Positions 1 to 13,553 of a DNA stretch of 64,000 nt are shown one piece after another. The DNA comes from Escarpia spicata (taxonomy: Eukaryota > Annelida > Polychaeta > Sabellida > Siboglinidae). Both the position numbers and the translations under genes were made by a program. Each line of letters starts with the position of its first letter. Positions within the stretch are counted from its first letter, which is position 1. The notes beneath the pieces are model-generated. The model made no database searches and was not told the origin of the DNA. It saw only the letters and a list, made by a program, of their open reading frames with translations. Location: positions 20,738,853-20,802,852 of the forward strand of contig OZ023213.1 in the NCBI GenBank assembly GCA_963995525.1. Reading direction: 5' to 3'.

Positions 1-349
1 AATGCTTCCACTTCGAAAGCGCGCTAGGTAATGAAACCAATCACACAACTATGAAACACAGTCAAAGGGGAGTAACTACGTCATAGCATATCGTTGGACG
101 GTACTTAGCAATGCGTCGATACAACTACAAAACGATCAAAGTGCGAAGGTACTTATTATGTCTCGCAGCACAGCATGACGTCAATGGCACTGCCCCAATA
201 TCTGATCGCTATATATCCAAGTACCCGACTGTGCCAGCCCGCCAGCACACCTCACCTGTACCCTGTGTTCCGGGAAACTCTTCTCCCCACATCACTTCGC
301 GGCAGCTTCAGCGAATCCCTAACGCAGCCTCGGCTTGCCCATGTCTTAT

Positions 350-552
350 TGTCACACCATGCCCACTGCGGCGGACCATGTCAACTGGACGCAACACTGA
401 GAGTCAGTCGGTCGTGCTGCGCGCGTTACGGGGACTGAGCGCCGACGGCAGCAAAACGGCAGAGCGCAGCGCAAGTCGCCGCTATAAAGAGAGCGCGCTT
501 CCATCGCTATGAAGGACCGTGATCGCACCGGGACGGAAGCTGCCGCTGCCGC

Positions 553-584
<32 letters not shown>

Positions 585-610
585 TCGCTGCGCGGGAAGA
601 GGCGCTGATC
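350..610. other. GC-rich, CpG-rich segment with TATA-like box
   Basis: This stretch is much richer in GC and CpG than its surroundings and contains a TATA-like motif (TATAAAG, 483-489) about 20 bases before an ATG at 509. The plus-strand frame from that ATG reads into a poly-alanine run and stays open to 775. I do not recognise the product and see no convincing splice signal. It may be a promoter and first exon, or only a GC-rich repeat island. Nothing clear is seen in 1-350 or 620-1130. Confidence 0.3.
538..581. repeat. (GCC/GCT)n trinucleotide repeat
   Basis: About 14 near-perfect units of GCC or GCT. On the plus strand they read as an alanine run within a short open frame; the minus strand also reads as alanine. 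Confidence 0.85.
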
Positions 611-1140
611 ATACGCCGGTTTATAGCATCCTCGCGAGCTAGGGAAGCTGTCTACACCAGTGTCAGTATCACAGGTCTAGCGACTCGTGAAAACGTGGAA
701 TTTTCGCTGGGTGCATTAAAAGGAGGCAGCCTGTTCCTTGTTATTCATTTATTACTTAGTATAATGTTCATATGACTATATACTAACTGTGTTGAACTAT
801 ATACTGCCTGCTAAACTGTGTTTAGCAAGCCAGTAACAACGGTCGCAATTTAGTAAACAGAATATCCAGTTTCAAAACAACTTTTTTGGCAATACGGCCG
901 AGTCGGGCTGAGTTAACTGCTATACCCTAAGATGTTCAACTTTCCCACGTTCAACACTGCAGATTTGCTGTTACAAATTACTACGCCCGTTAATTCCGGG
1001 TAGACGAACGGACTATGTGCTTTTAACTATTTCTTTGACTTATTCTGTGAAGTTGAGTGGGTTCTTGGAATGCCGGGACACGAACAACAAGTGGGGCAAA
1101 GTACATCTGATTCACCTCACACATACAAACATTTATACAT

Positions 1141-1242
1141 ACATACTTACATACATATATACATATATACATACATACATACATACATACATACATACAT
1201 ACATACATACATACATACATACATGCATGCATGCATGCATGC
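1141..1242. repeat. (ATAC)n microsatellite ending in (ATGC)n
   Basis: A tetranucleotide tract, nearly pure ATAC from 1168, that changes to ATGC units at 1224-1242. The short 'Tyr-Ile-His-Thr' frames over it are repeat artefacts. Confidence 0.95.
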
Positions 1243-1252
1243 ACGCAATCAC

Positions 1253-2142
1253 GCTGGTTCATATTTCTTCCAATAATTACACATATTTTGTTTAGTATTT
1301 AATGTCCAGTTTATATTGCGTCGTACAATTACAGAGGGGGTGCAGCTGGGCTCCTGGATCACAATTCACAGTGGAAAAAAGGTGTTTTCACATTTCACAG
1401 GGAAAATATTTGGGTTTGGTTGTTTGGTGGTATAGGTATAGATATATTTTGTGAGCAGAAATCGGCGAAGAAATCGAAATTTTTAGTCACCTGTCGTCAA
1501 TTTCACGAAGAAAGTAATACCTCAATCACGGTTCACAAGGAACATATATTTTAAATCACGCTTCACGCTGTTGCACCTAATCACGAATCACAGGGATAAA
1601 AAAAGAGCTTTCACGTTTCAAGAGGAAATAATTTTGCTAATCACGGATCACGAAAATACCCCCTGCGCATTATAACATCAACAACAGTATCACCACAGTA
1701 TGACTGCAGTAATGATATTAGTAACTTAACTACGACTACATTCTCTACAACGATATGCCAAAAGGTTGCAACAATTCCCACAGCAGCCAGTAATTTACAT
1801 AAAACCCCCTGCAAATGCAATTGTTCTTGCCAATAGTCCTACACGTAAACTATATCGGTAGTTACACAAGGTGACAATTAGCATTAATTGTGTAATTAAC
1901 TATACTACCAGCACGGTAAGACTTGGCAGTGCCATCTAGCACGTATGTTGACAATCCAGCTATTATCCGGCGTTCCATTAGTACGGCAAGACCTCACATT
2001 GTTACCCAGCATGCGAGTTAATATTATCTTTATTATTCCCATTTGGGCGTCTAGAATGCCAATGCTTTTTAGCACATTCGGAGTAATTACCGTATTGACA
2101 GCGTTATTGTAGAAAATAGATGTAATCCACTAATGGCCCTGC
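1253..2142. repeat. Direct repeat, copy 1 (~0.9 kb element)
   Basis: The segment is repeated at 2750-3659 in the same orientation, with only scattered substitutions and small indels, so the copies are recent. There is no coding potential. The first 400 bp carry a degenerate motif of the type TCACR-n-n-TTCACR about eight times (near 1357, 1386, 1503, 1524, 1554, 1579, 1610 and 1639). An inner block starts CAGAGGGGG (1332) and ends CCCCCTG (1664), which resembles the CAG...CTG ends of hAT-type elements. No clean 8-bp target duplication was found. Best read as a non-autonomous transposon of unresolved family. Confidence 0.75.
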
Positions 2143-2143
2143 T

Positions 2144-2333
2144 GTCTAGCTATAGACAATTGTGGACGTTCGAATAGTATTCGGCTCTTCGCGCATTAAT
2201 TGCTGCGTGGTTGAATGCTTCCCAGAGGAGTCGATATGGTGTTTGATTGAACAGGTCTGCCAGGGAGTAAAGTGTAAGGCACCTTGAGCAGTCCTGAGGA
2301 CAGGATTGTGCTGTATAAGAACTTAACTTTTTA
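2144..2333 (+). mobile_element. SINE family 1, 5'-truncated 3' portion
   Basis: It matches the core and tail of the full SINEs at 27631 and 58950: 'gctatagac', 'cgcgcattaattgc', 'gaacaggtctgccaggg', 'agtaaagtgtaa' and a tail ending 'tataagaactta'. The tRNA head is missing. It lies directly against the end of copy 1 of the 0.9 kb repeat. Confidence 0.8.
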
Positions 2334-2749
2334 GGATAAGAGTTTTGTCCGTCGTGATGTGAATGCTAAGGTCGCCGACAAAACACTACCATCGTCGCAC
2401 GCGCGTGCAGGGCACGTCACTGATACTGATCTGGCAATGAGCAACGTGTTGCTCGGGTCATTGTGTTATAACCACAGCCGTTTCTCCGAATCTACACCGT
2501 TTGTCCTCACATTATAATTAGTTCTCCTAAATTACGCATGTTCGACAATATGAGTGTTAATCTGTGGACCATTAGCGTGTGGCTGGGGCTCCTAGCCGAG
2601 AACCGGTGGTCCACACGCCGCACAGGCACACTTACTAACAAGACTGCAGTAGAATGTTACATATTTGTTCATTGTATTAATATTCAACTGCGATCTGAAA
2701 ATAAATGACGCTTAAAACTACATCGATGTAAGACATAAATGAAACAGCT
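2334..2749. other. Spacer between the two 0.9 kb repeats
   Basis: No open frame, RNA gene or named repeat was recognised here. It separates the SINE fragment from repeat copy 2. Confidence 0.4.
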
Positions 2750-3659
2750 GCTGGTTCATATTTCCTCCAATAATTACACATTTCCTCCAATAATTACACA
2801 TATTTTGTTTAGTATTTAATGTTCAGTTTATATTGCGTCGTACAATTACAGAGGGGGTGCAGCTGGGCTCCTGGATCACAATTCACAGTGGAAAAAAGGT
2901 GTTTTCACATTTCACAGGGAAAATATTTGGGTTTGGTTGTTTGGTGGTATAGGTATAGATATATTTTGTGAGCAGAAATCGGCGAAGAAATCGAAATTTT
3001 TAGTCACCTATCATCAATTTCACGAAGAAAGTGATACCTCAATCACGGTTCACAAGGAACATATATTTTAAATCACGCTTCACGCTGTTGCACCTGATCA
3101 CGAATCACAGGGATAAAAAAGAGCTTTCACGTTTCAAGAGGAAATAATTTTGCTAATCACGGATCACGAAAATACCCCCTGCGCATTATAACATCAACAA
3201 CAGTATCACCACAGTATGACTGCAGTAATGATATTAGTAACTTAACTACGACTACATTCTCGACAACGATATGCCAAAAGGTTGCAACAATTCCCACAGT
3301 AGCCAGTAATTTACCTAACACCCCCTGCAAATGCAATTGTTCTTGCCAATAGTCCTACACGTAAACTATGTCGGTAGTTACACAAGGTGACAATTAGCAT
3401 TCACTGTGTAATTAACTATACTACCAGCACGGTAAGACTTGGCAGTGCCATCTAGCACGTATGTTGACAATCCAGCTATTATCCGGCGTTCCATTAGTAC
3501 GGCAAGACCTCACATTGTTACCCAGCATGCGTGTTAATATTCTCTTTATTATTCCCATTTGGGCGTCTAGAATGCCAATGCTATTTAGCACATTCGGAGT
3601 AATTACCGTATTGACACAGTTATTGTAGAAAATAGATGTAATTCCACTAATGGCCCTGC
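2750..3659. repeat. Direct repeat, copy 2 (~0.9 kb element)
   Basis: Second copy of the element at 1253-2142. It has the same TCAC-rich internal motifs, the same inner block starting CAGAGGGGG, and the same end 'taatggccctgc'. Near its start, a ~20-bp segment around 'ttcctccaataattacaca' is duplicated in tandem (2760-2800), unlike copy 1. Confidence 0.75.
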
Positions 3660-4403
<744 letters not shown>

Positions 4404-4622
4404 TTAATCCTGTAGCGATCACGCATCAGCTTTAGACCGTCGACGGAGCGTGCTACGGGCGTCGCATCTCTCGGCTCGTTAGTCGGTTTCTTCCCTCGGG
4501 CAAGGATGCTTCAGTTCCACTTGGGTCAACCATTACCGGCACATATGGCACGGACGTGTTCGAGTCGGCAGTTTGAACGCTATGTGCGGCTAGTCAAGTG
4601 TGGCTTTAATGTGTTCTTAATT

Positions 4623-4718
4623 GCTACCCGACTTGGAATCAGCACTGCTACCCGACTTGGAATCAGCGCTGCTACCCGACTTGGAATCAGCACTGCTACC
4701 CGACTTGGAATCAGTGCT
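4623..4718. repeat. 24-bp tandem repeat, 4 copies
   Basis: Four copies of a unit starting GCTACCCGACTTGGAATCAG, differing by single bases. The unit is a multiple of three, so a plus-strand frame (4506-4739) stays open with an 8-residue repeat (ATRLGIST or ATRLGISA). No further coding evidence was seen. Confidence 0.9.
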
Positions 4719-5101
4719 GCTACGAAAACAGTGAAATTATAGACATACATGACTTGAAAATGTTATGGTTTTAATTTTCACATAATTTCAATAATCCAAC
4801 TTACATATTATTTTGGGAGTATACTGTTTATAGATTAATTTACGAGTGTATAACAATGTATAAGTATATTTGTGATATATTTTCCACACTAGGCCCTACT
4901 GTACGATATTATCATCGTCGTTGTCATCTCGTCGTCGTGGCCGCTGCCGTCGCCGTCGCCGTTGATGGTATTGGCTGGTTATGTCTGGCAGACGGTAAAA
5001 CGAAAACATTGTAAAAGTTAGGCAAGTGATGCTGCCAAGTGCCAAGTGACCATACCATCTGTCTTGGGAAGCTCCTACCTTTCCCTCAACCCACAGACAG
5101 C

Positions 5102-5355
5102 TTAAGGCCGGGATACACTGGCATTCTCTGCCCGACCCGACCCGACCAGACCAGACCATACTCACCTCGACTGCAGTGTATAGGCCTACGCTACAGCGGC
5201 CACACCGCCTGTCACCGACTGTGCTATACTGAAGTCGGTGTGACGTCATAATCACGTAAATTTTAAAAACTTCGACTACGTCGGGGCCAGTCGGTGCGGG
5301 TCTGACTTATTCTATAAACTTAGTTTACGTCGTTGTAGGTTGCAAGGTGAACCCG
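5102..5355 (+). repeat. Left terminal inverted repeat of TTAA transposon
   Basis: Inverted partner of 8870-9019. The outer 13 bp are identical and the rest is diverged with indels. It contains tandem CCCGA/CCAGA pentamers (5132-5158). Confidence 0.65.
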
Positions 5356-6129
5356 GAAAATGTGCTTAGAAATGAAATGTCGTTCCGATTTCTCAGGGAC
5401 AACAATTTCTTTGCGATATTAAAAAGTAAATAGCCAGCCCAACATTAATTGTGCTAAAACTCACAAAGTATGTCAGTTTAAACGTATAACCAGAGTTTAT
5501 GTCGGACTATTGCGTTCTGTTGGCAGAACAGTAATTTTTGAATCTAGACCAATCAGAGTCCCTGTTTACGTCATATGACGCGCAAAATGGCTGCGTCCAT
5601 GTCAAAATGAATCTTATCGTCGTCTTTGGAAAAACGCGTTGAATCTGCTTCATGTACTTTAAACACATCGCAGATTGCATCACCCGGCTTGTTATACATC
5701 GTAGAAGGGGTGATTATTTTGAAAGCCTCTAACTGGACGTCAACAAAGTTGTGCTCACATACGGTAATATTTATGTTGACACATCGGCGGATTTCATTCT
5801 AAAAGTACTCAACTCTAAACTTCAAGCCAGCCCAGCGTGCCGCAAAAGCTATATTTATTAGCGCTACAGCTTCTAGAAGAGATTAAATACAAGTTCAATA
5901 AGAGGCAGAACTGTGTTGCCTGCCATCGTGTTGTTTAAAACGTTTTCCTCAACGTGAACGAGGTACGAAGACAAAGGTTGACCTGTTCAATTTCGTGCAC
6001 CTTATAATTTACAATTATGTAGTGCAGCCAACATTTATGAACCGAACACTGTTTACACTGAATTAGTATTGTGGTGGCATTGGGACTTGGTGTGTGACAG
6101 CTACAATGTAGATTCACTGAAAGACAGTG

Positions 6130-6809
6130 CAAGAGAAAAGCAGGGAAATTAGTGCGAAGATGTGTGGTGGCTTCAACAGCCATTGGACGGGATACTACCC
6201 ACCCAGCCAACCATCTCTTTGAACTTCTTCCCTCTGGCAAGCGCTATAGAAGTATTAAGACAAGGACCACTAGACTTTAAAATATTTTTTATCCGCAGGC
6301 TGTGAGTCACTTGAACCACGAAATGCTATGATACTGTTTTCAGTGGGTTTATATTTTATGTCGCCATGCTAAAAAAAAATTTTTTAGTTATATATTTATT
6401 TTGAATTTATTTTTATTCAATAACTTGTCTACATCTATGTACATACTTTTTAACTGTCAGCTTAGTTTTATATCGTCAGCTAATTTAGTTATTCATTTAT
6501 TTATTATTTATTTAACTACATGTATACCTTTAACTTTTGGGTAATGTTTAGACGGTATTAATAATATGTTATCGAGTTCATTTTATGTCAATAGATGTAC
6601 GACTGTCTTAAAATATGTTGGCAGTTGGCCTTGGTTTAAATACTAGTTTTAGCATAGTTTCATAATGTTTCTGATTGTATATTTTGTGTGTGCATGATGG
6701 GGGGCAGGGGAGACAAGCGTGTGTGTGTGTGTGTTGACGCCACAACGCCAATAATTCCTCGTACATTTTAAATGCTACATAAACATTCTGAATCTGAAAA
6801 AAAAAGAAT
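6130..6809 (+). mobile_element. LINE 3' end (L2/Rex-like), with 3' UTR and poly-A
   Basis: The plus strand translates near 6205-6320 to a degraded C-terminal signature, 'HPANHLFELLPSGKRYRSI' followed by 'KTRTTRL', a stop, then 'FYPQAVSHLN'. From memory, this is how ORF2 of L2/Rex-related LINEs ends. A ~450 bp AT-rich 3' UTR with a short GT run (6719-6734) follows, and the copy ends in 'attctgaatctgaaaaaaaaa'. The reverse transcriptase core is absent, so this is a 5'-truncated insertion. It sits inside the TTAA transposon just before the remnant ORF at 6820. Confidence 0.65.
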
Positions 6810-6819
6810 ATCGGGAAAC

Positions 6820-7813
<994 letters not shown>

Positions 7814-7829
7814 AATGCAGGTGCATGCG

Positions 7830-8370
7830 TGCAGTTGTGTGAAGGGACCACTGAAGGGAACTGTGACAACAACTATGGTTACACAGGAGCAGAAGAGAAC
7901 TGTATGTGACATTTTATATGAACTGTTCCATTCGCCAAACAAATTGTCAACATGTATTGGTTTTAAATATGTCTGTTTCTTAAATGGCCCTTTCAATTTC
8001 AACCGTATACTTGTATAATTTGTAGTTTTTGTGACTTTAGTTTTCAAACATATTCGTTTTACATGGTCACAATGGTATTAGACCTAAATAAGGTCGGTAT
8101 TCAGCTATACAACAGTCTGGCTTGCCATTTCAGAAAGCATAACATTTTAAAATAAAAATGAGACTCATTGTGCAAATACGTGCTGCTTTTTATGTCATTA
8201 ACTATTAAACTAACACCATAATCCTTGTTAGTCATTTTGCACAATGTTGTAGAAACTCATAATGTCAACTGTCCCCACTAGAAGTCACCTAGTTCCTCAT
8301 CAATTGATTCCGATCCAATTGCCTGAATGCCGTTTTATATAATGTCCGCCATTGTGCATATTTCACTTCT
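7830..8370. other. Interior of TTAA transposon, no recognised gene
   Basis: AT-rich sequence without stable reading frames. It is probably non-coding interior of the element. Confidence 0.35.
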
Positions 8371-8472
8371 ACTACAACGACTACTGCTACAGGTGTTACT
8401 ACTATTAACACTACCACCACCACCACCACTAGTAATATTACTACTAATACTACCAGTAGTACTACTAGTATG
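8370..8472. repeat. Degenerate ACT/CCA trinucleotide repeat
   Basis: An imperfect array of ACT, ACC and AGT triplets. The plus-strand frame reads a Leu/Pro-rich artefact. Confidence 0.7.
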
Positions 8473-8869
8473 TGCCAAGCCAGTCATTGATCATTCATCA
8501 TTGACTTCCATTCGGAATGAATGCATCATGTGCCTAATTAGACACATTAGTCCAAGTTGACTTATTTGTTTTGGTAAAAAATCAAATTATTAGCTCTTCC
8601 ATAACCACTCTTGGACTTTTATAAGTGAATTAACCTCCGCTGTCGACCTGCTGTCCACCCCGTAGAGAAGGTATATAAAATAACAGTGACCGATGACGGC
8701 CATTTTGGAAAATGGCTGCTACAGCCGGCATAGGCCAAATCTATGATGGATCAATATCCAAATCTATTCATAATGTAAGAGTCTACATGTGTGCCAAGTG
8801 TGGTGTATTTATCACAAAATGGACAATTGGTTTGCTATGTCGCCTCACTAACGGGACTAAACGAAAAAC

Positions 8870-9019
8870 GGGTTCACCTTGCGGCCTATTATAACATCCC
8901 ACCGGGTTCGAGTATACCGCAGTCGGTGTCAGTCGGATTACCATATACACAGCAGTCGGGGTGAGTCTGGTCTGGTCTGGTCAGGTCGAGCGAAAAGTGC
9001 CCGTGTATCCCGGCCTTAA
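8870..9019 (-). repeat. Right terminal inverted repeat of TTAA transposon
   Basis: Reverse complement partner of the left end. The outermost 13 bp are identical, followed by TTAA. It contains CCAGACC-type pentamers on the minus strand, as in the left arm. Confidence 0.65.
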
Positions 9020-9595
9020 TATGTTGACATCCCACCGAGGCCCCCGATTGAAATTAAAAAGTACGGAGCCTAAAGCTACGAACCTCCCAAAATGGTCCGC
9101 TAGCATGCACGTACACAAGTTCAGATCCATACGTGCAAAACTGACGGAGATATGTTGGATGGAGAGACCGACAAACAGAGACTCACACTCTGTTGTACAG
9201 TTCAAATTACAAATACTGACATTTCCGCATTAGGCCTGGCAAATTTATATTCGATGCGATTTCGAATGTTCTATCATAGGCGTCGGAAAGTTAATATTCG
9301 AGGGCTGAGACTCACCAAAGACCTCCAATTGCACCCGTTCCGTTGAGGCTCTTCGAACACCCCCACGTTGAGGCTCTCCGAAACCCTCCAGTTGCACCCC
9401 TTACTTACTTAATATGCCCATCGTCCCTCTTGGGACATAGAACGTCAACAACAGCTCTCCAGAGTCCTCTTCAAAATGAGATATTTTTTATTGTGACGTA
9501 AACAAACCGTACACGATCCAATACTGATAACAGTAATGTGTATTAAATTACTATGACGACATGACATCTGCTAGATAAAACATTCCCGCATACAG

Positions 9596-9790
9596 TTATC
9601 GCATTAAAAACTTTGTCAATGTTACGTTTTTGTCATAAAGGAGAACGTTTGAGGACACAATTTCAATAAAATATACGACAGAATGTCCGAACGCTCCATG
9701 TGTTTGGCATACATTTGTTGATGGCTTGACGAACATTTTGCTAGGCAACATAGTTAATCTGGATAGGTCAATAGTGGGCGTGTGCGCACA
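9596..9790. repeat. Dispersed repeat, copy 1
   Basis: Similar to 21330-21540 in the same orientation. Shared landmarks are 'gacataaagraac', 'acgacRgaatRtccgaacgctcca', 'gatggcttSa' and 'cattttgctaggcaac'. Identity looks around 70-75%. No coding content was recognised. This may be an end of a degraded transposon. Confidence 0.6.
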
Positions 9791-10824
<1,034 letters not shown>

Positions 10825-10981
10825 AATAATGACGAGACCACACAGAAGACATTGAGATAGATACACAGAGAAGCCAGTGAACCTTATTGCATTGCATATT
10901 GTGCATTTAATCTATTCGTTCGACACTGCTGATGTGCGTTATTGTCCACTGATCGACATATACTGCCACAGGTTATCATTA

Positions 10982-11006
10982 CGGGAGACGGGGAGACGGG
11001 GAGACA
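10982..11006. repeat. GGGGAGAC short tandem repeat, 3 copies
   Basis: Three consecutive 8-bp units. Confidence 0.7.
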
Positions 11007-11198
11007 GTGTCAAAACACCGTATTCTCCATAATCTTACTGTCGTTCTAAAGCAAGTACGTTTTGTTCCCTCCATTCAACTATATCATCAATTACTGTGTG
11101 GCAACTGGCAGTAGTGAAAGCATCGGTGCGAACACATGTTGCGCTGTATGACTGAGTGAACAAGTGTCTCAGCAGCGAAAACCGTTATTCCATTCTAT

Positions 11199-11204
11199 TT
11201 TATT
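11199..11204 (-). terminator. Possible polyadenylation signal of the FKRP-like gene
   Basis: An AATAAA hexamer on the minus strand, about 280 nt past the stop codon of the FKRP-like gene. No transcript evidence is available. Confidence 0.35.
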
Positions 11205-11485
11205 TTCATTGGTGCATTTTTACAATGCGTTTCCCTTTAAAGGAACGTGAACGTCGAAGTTTGTTTGTGCTGTGACAACACGCTCATGTTTTCTATTTCT
11301 GTTTCACAAACATATTTGCTCCATAACATTTAAAGATAACTGAAATTTGTCAACGAATATGCTGCTAAATGTGAACGTATCGTGAAAGTTAAATGATGGG
11401 GTTCTCAGTTACATGCCGACTGCAAAATGTAACGTAAAACACTGCACGTTAGCCATGACAGTTCCCGTTAAATCGGTCTAATATT

Positions 11486-13159
11486 TCACGGTGCTCCGAT
11501 GAGGTGCCGAGAAAAGATTGATCTTGCTCTCTGGGGCGCATTAAACCAGACTCCACCCAGAGATACCTTCGTCGGCTCAAGGCTTTGCCTCCGTAGATGG
11601 TCAAGCTCGTCCGGGTCTCGTTCTGCACACAACACCGCCGGCCAGTCGGGGATATACACATGGGTGACGAATGCTTGCGACGCGAGAGTACATCGACCAG
11701 ATCCCTCGACGCTGAGTCGGTAGCTGCCCGAAGCGTTCGCGCAGTCTCCAAAAAAAGACTGGTTCGCGTCGACCTTCACCGATTGAAGATCATTGATGCG
11801 AATGATGTCGTTAAAACGTACAAGGGCATCGATTGTGGCTTCGTCGAGAAAACAAAACAGGCTAAGTTTCTCGCATATCGTCAGCGTATCGTGTAGACCC
11901 CGTAGGAGAGCCTTGATGCAGCAGACGGGCTGGTTGACAAGACCGTTTCTCCAGCGGCACTCCTGATTGCTCTCCCAACAACTGAATGACACGCCGCGTC
12001 CGTTGCTGAAGCCGACGCGACTCAAAGACCAGCGATGTGCCAGAGGTAACCAGGCCGCCCTGGACTCGGTATGTGATGCAGTCGTCTCACGGACATGGAA
12101 CGTCGAATCGGGACAAGACAATGCGAATCCACCGCGTCGATGCAATCGTAGGAAGAAGTCTGCGAAGAGCGCCTCGGATGATGCAAACCTGAATTTGGTC
12201 TCACCCAGAGTCGAAGCTCGACTGACGAAAGGCGACTCCATATAATCGCATACAGCACACGATTGTTTTGCTATGTGGAAGCCATTGGTGTATCGCAGTG
12301 TGTCCTTGCGCAGCGTCACCTGCTGACAGTCACGTGACAAATGGCCGTCCTGTGTCTGTGTCGATCCACCGATGACGCCAGCGTCCATCGCTGAAGCGAG
12401 ACTGACCATCCGATCTAGCTTTGCAGAGCTCAAGAGACGCCTAAGTCGACGGCCGATTAGAATGTACTTGGACGTCGAGGACTTCACCAAACGATACCAA
12501 ACGTAACCGGACGGAACGGTATTGGGTGCGGTTATGCGCAGTTGACGTACGTTAAGACGTTTTATGTCAGCAGGCAGCATCAGTGGCAGTTTTATAGCCA
12601 AGTGAACGGTCATGTCAGGGTAAAATTCATTAATATCTCTCAGCAGAATGATAACTTCATATGTGCTGGCGTACTCAAACCCGTTAACAAGGATTGAAAG
12701 AACATCGGACAGCGGACTTGCCGCTGTGCCATTTGTTACTGGTCCAGACTTCTTCGCGTCTTCTACCGATTTTTTCTCCGGGTAAACATCCGACGGCGAC
12801 AGCGCGTTGTGTTTACCGAGATTCGCTTTAAGAGCTAGTAACGGTGTGTCAGTCGTGATATCAACAACCGGCCTGTTATTTTGTGTTTCGTTTTCATCGA
12901 GGAGTTCTGTCAGCCTTCGGAGTATTTGTCTAACTTTCACTCGACTTTCCAGGGTATCCCAGCTGATCATGAGGACTTCCTTGATTTTCCGTCCTATTTC
13001 GATGTATCGCTGTCGCACCAACCTAGGATGTTGTAAATAATCGCTTAAAAACGGCGCGTTTGCATCATAATTGGTATGCATCAGCAAAACAAAGCTACCG
13101 GTTGCCCATACAAAACAAAACGGCAAAGGAAACTTCCAATACGACACAACATAACGCAT
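11486..13159 (-). CDS. Divergent fukutin-related-protein (FKRP)-like type II membrane protein
   Basis: A single open frame of 557 residues. I chose the ATG at 13159; an upstream in-frame TTG at 13177 would add 6 residues. A short cytosolic N-terminus precedes one hydrophobic anchor (about residues 11-28), then a lumenal region, as in Golgi/ER type II enzymes. FKRP is a ribitol-phosphate transferase of the LicD/nucleotidyltransferase group acting on alpha-dystroglycan. Resemblances in order: a 'VIILLRDINEFY' strand (~168), 'CAVCDYMESPF' and 'SEALFADFFLRLHRRGG' (~301-345), then C394-x6-C401-x11-CC413/414, matching the spacing logic of FKRP's zinc cysteines, then 'FNDIIRIND' (~449-457), 'HVYIPDWP' (~500) and 'LGGVWFNAPQRARSIFSRHLIG' split across ~534-555, like FKRP's C-terminal end. 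The catalytic 'GGSLLGA' and 'DYDVD' residues are not preserved. The long clean frame argues for selection. It appears intronless. It could be an enzyme with altered chemistry or a pseudoenzyme. Confidence 0.72.
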   Translation of the reverse strand: MRYVVSYWKFPLPFCFVWATGSFVLLMHTNYDANAPFLSDYLQHPRLVRQRYIEIGRKIKEVLMISWDTLESRVKVRQILRRLTELLDENETQNNRPVVDITTDTPLLALKANLGKHNALSPSDVYPEKKSVEDAKKSGPVTNGTAASPLSDVLSILVNGFEYASTYEVIILLRDINEFYPDMTVHLAIKLPLMLPADIKRLNVRQLRITAPNTVPSGYVWYRLVKSSTSKYILIGRRLRRLLSSAKLDRMVSLASAMDAGVIGGSTQTQDGHLSRDCQQVTLRKDTLRYTNGFHIAKQSCAVCDYMESPFVSRASTLGETKFRFASSEALFADFFLRLHRRGGFALSCPDSTFHVRETTASHTESRAAWLPLAHRWSLSRVGFSNGRGVSFSCWESNQECRWRNGLVNQPVCCIKALLRGLHDTLTICEKLSLFCFLDEATIDALVRFNDIIRINDLQSVKVDANQSFFGDCANASGSYRLSVEGSGRCTLASQAFVTHVYIPDWPAVLCAERDPDELDHLRRQSLEPTKVSLGGVWFNAPQRARSIFSRHLIGAP

Positions 13160-13223
13160 GTTCAGAAGCGGTATCAATCGATCGTCTTTCAGAAATGTGT
13201 CTCATTAATTTATTTACGCTGTA

Positions 13224-13231
13224 TATTTATA
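13224..13231 (-). promoter_or_regulatory. TATA box candidate of the FKRP-like gene
   Basis: TATAAATA on the minus strand, 65-72 bases before the chosen ATG at 13159. A start site about 30 bases downstream of it would give a short 5' UTR, which supports the ATG at 13159 over the TTG at 13177. Confidence 0.4.
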
Positions 13232-13553
13232 CAATCCGACAACCACGCAAATCATTGCTATCGTTTGAAAGCGTACAATTTCTGCTATTCAAATATAAAT
13301 TATTTCTTCATAATCATTCCTAAAATAAACTATAAACGAACCTACAACCTTGCCGTTTCCGTTGTAGTATACACTGCGAACGATGTTGGTTCGTCGACAC
13401 AGTTCACCAATCTTTAACAAGATTTAACAAGATTGCCATCCAGAGAATTAACTCTAAATGGCAGGTGGACAAGGAAGCCCTTTGGCTTATCGAGAGTCCA
13501 ACCCTTTTATCTACATATATCCAGCCCTTCTGAGGTATGTGTTGATTTTATTT

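Noticed and set aside
8961..9233. Overlapping frames at the right end of the TTAA transposon
   Set aside because: They cross the TIR border and match no protein family; the TIR and TTAA explain the sequence better.
11499..12258. Plus- and minus-strand short frames inside the FKRP-like gene
   Set aside because: They are shadows of the 557-codon frame, which carries the family signatures.
13160..13177. Extending the FKRP-like protein to an upstream start at 13177
   Set aside because: The codon at 13177 is TTG, and the ATG at 13159 fits better with the TATA-like box and a type II anchor near the N-terminus.
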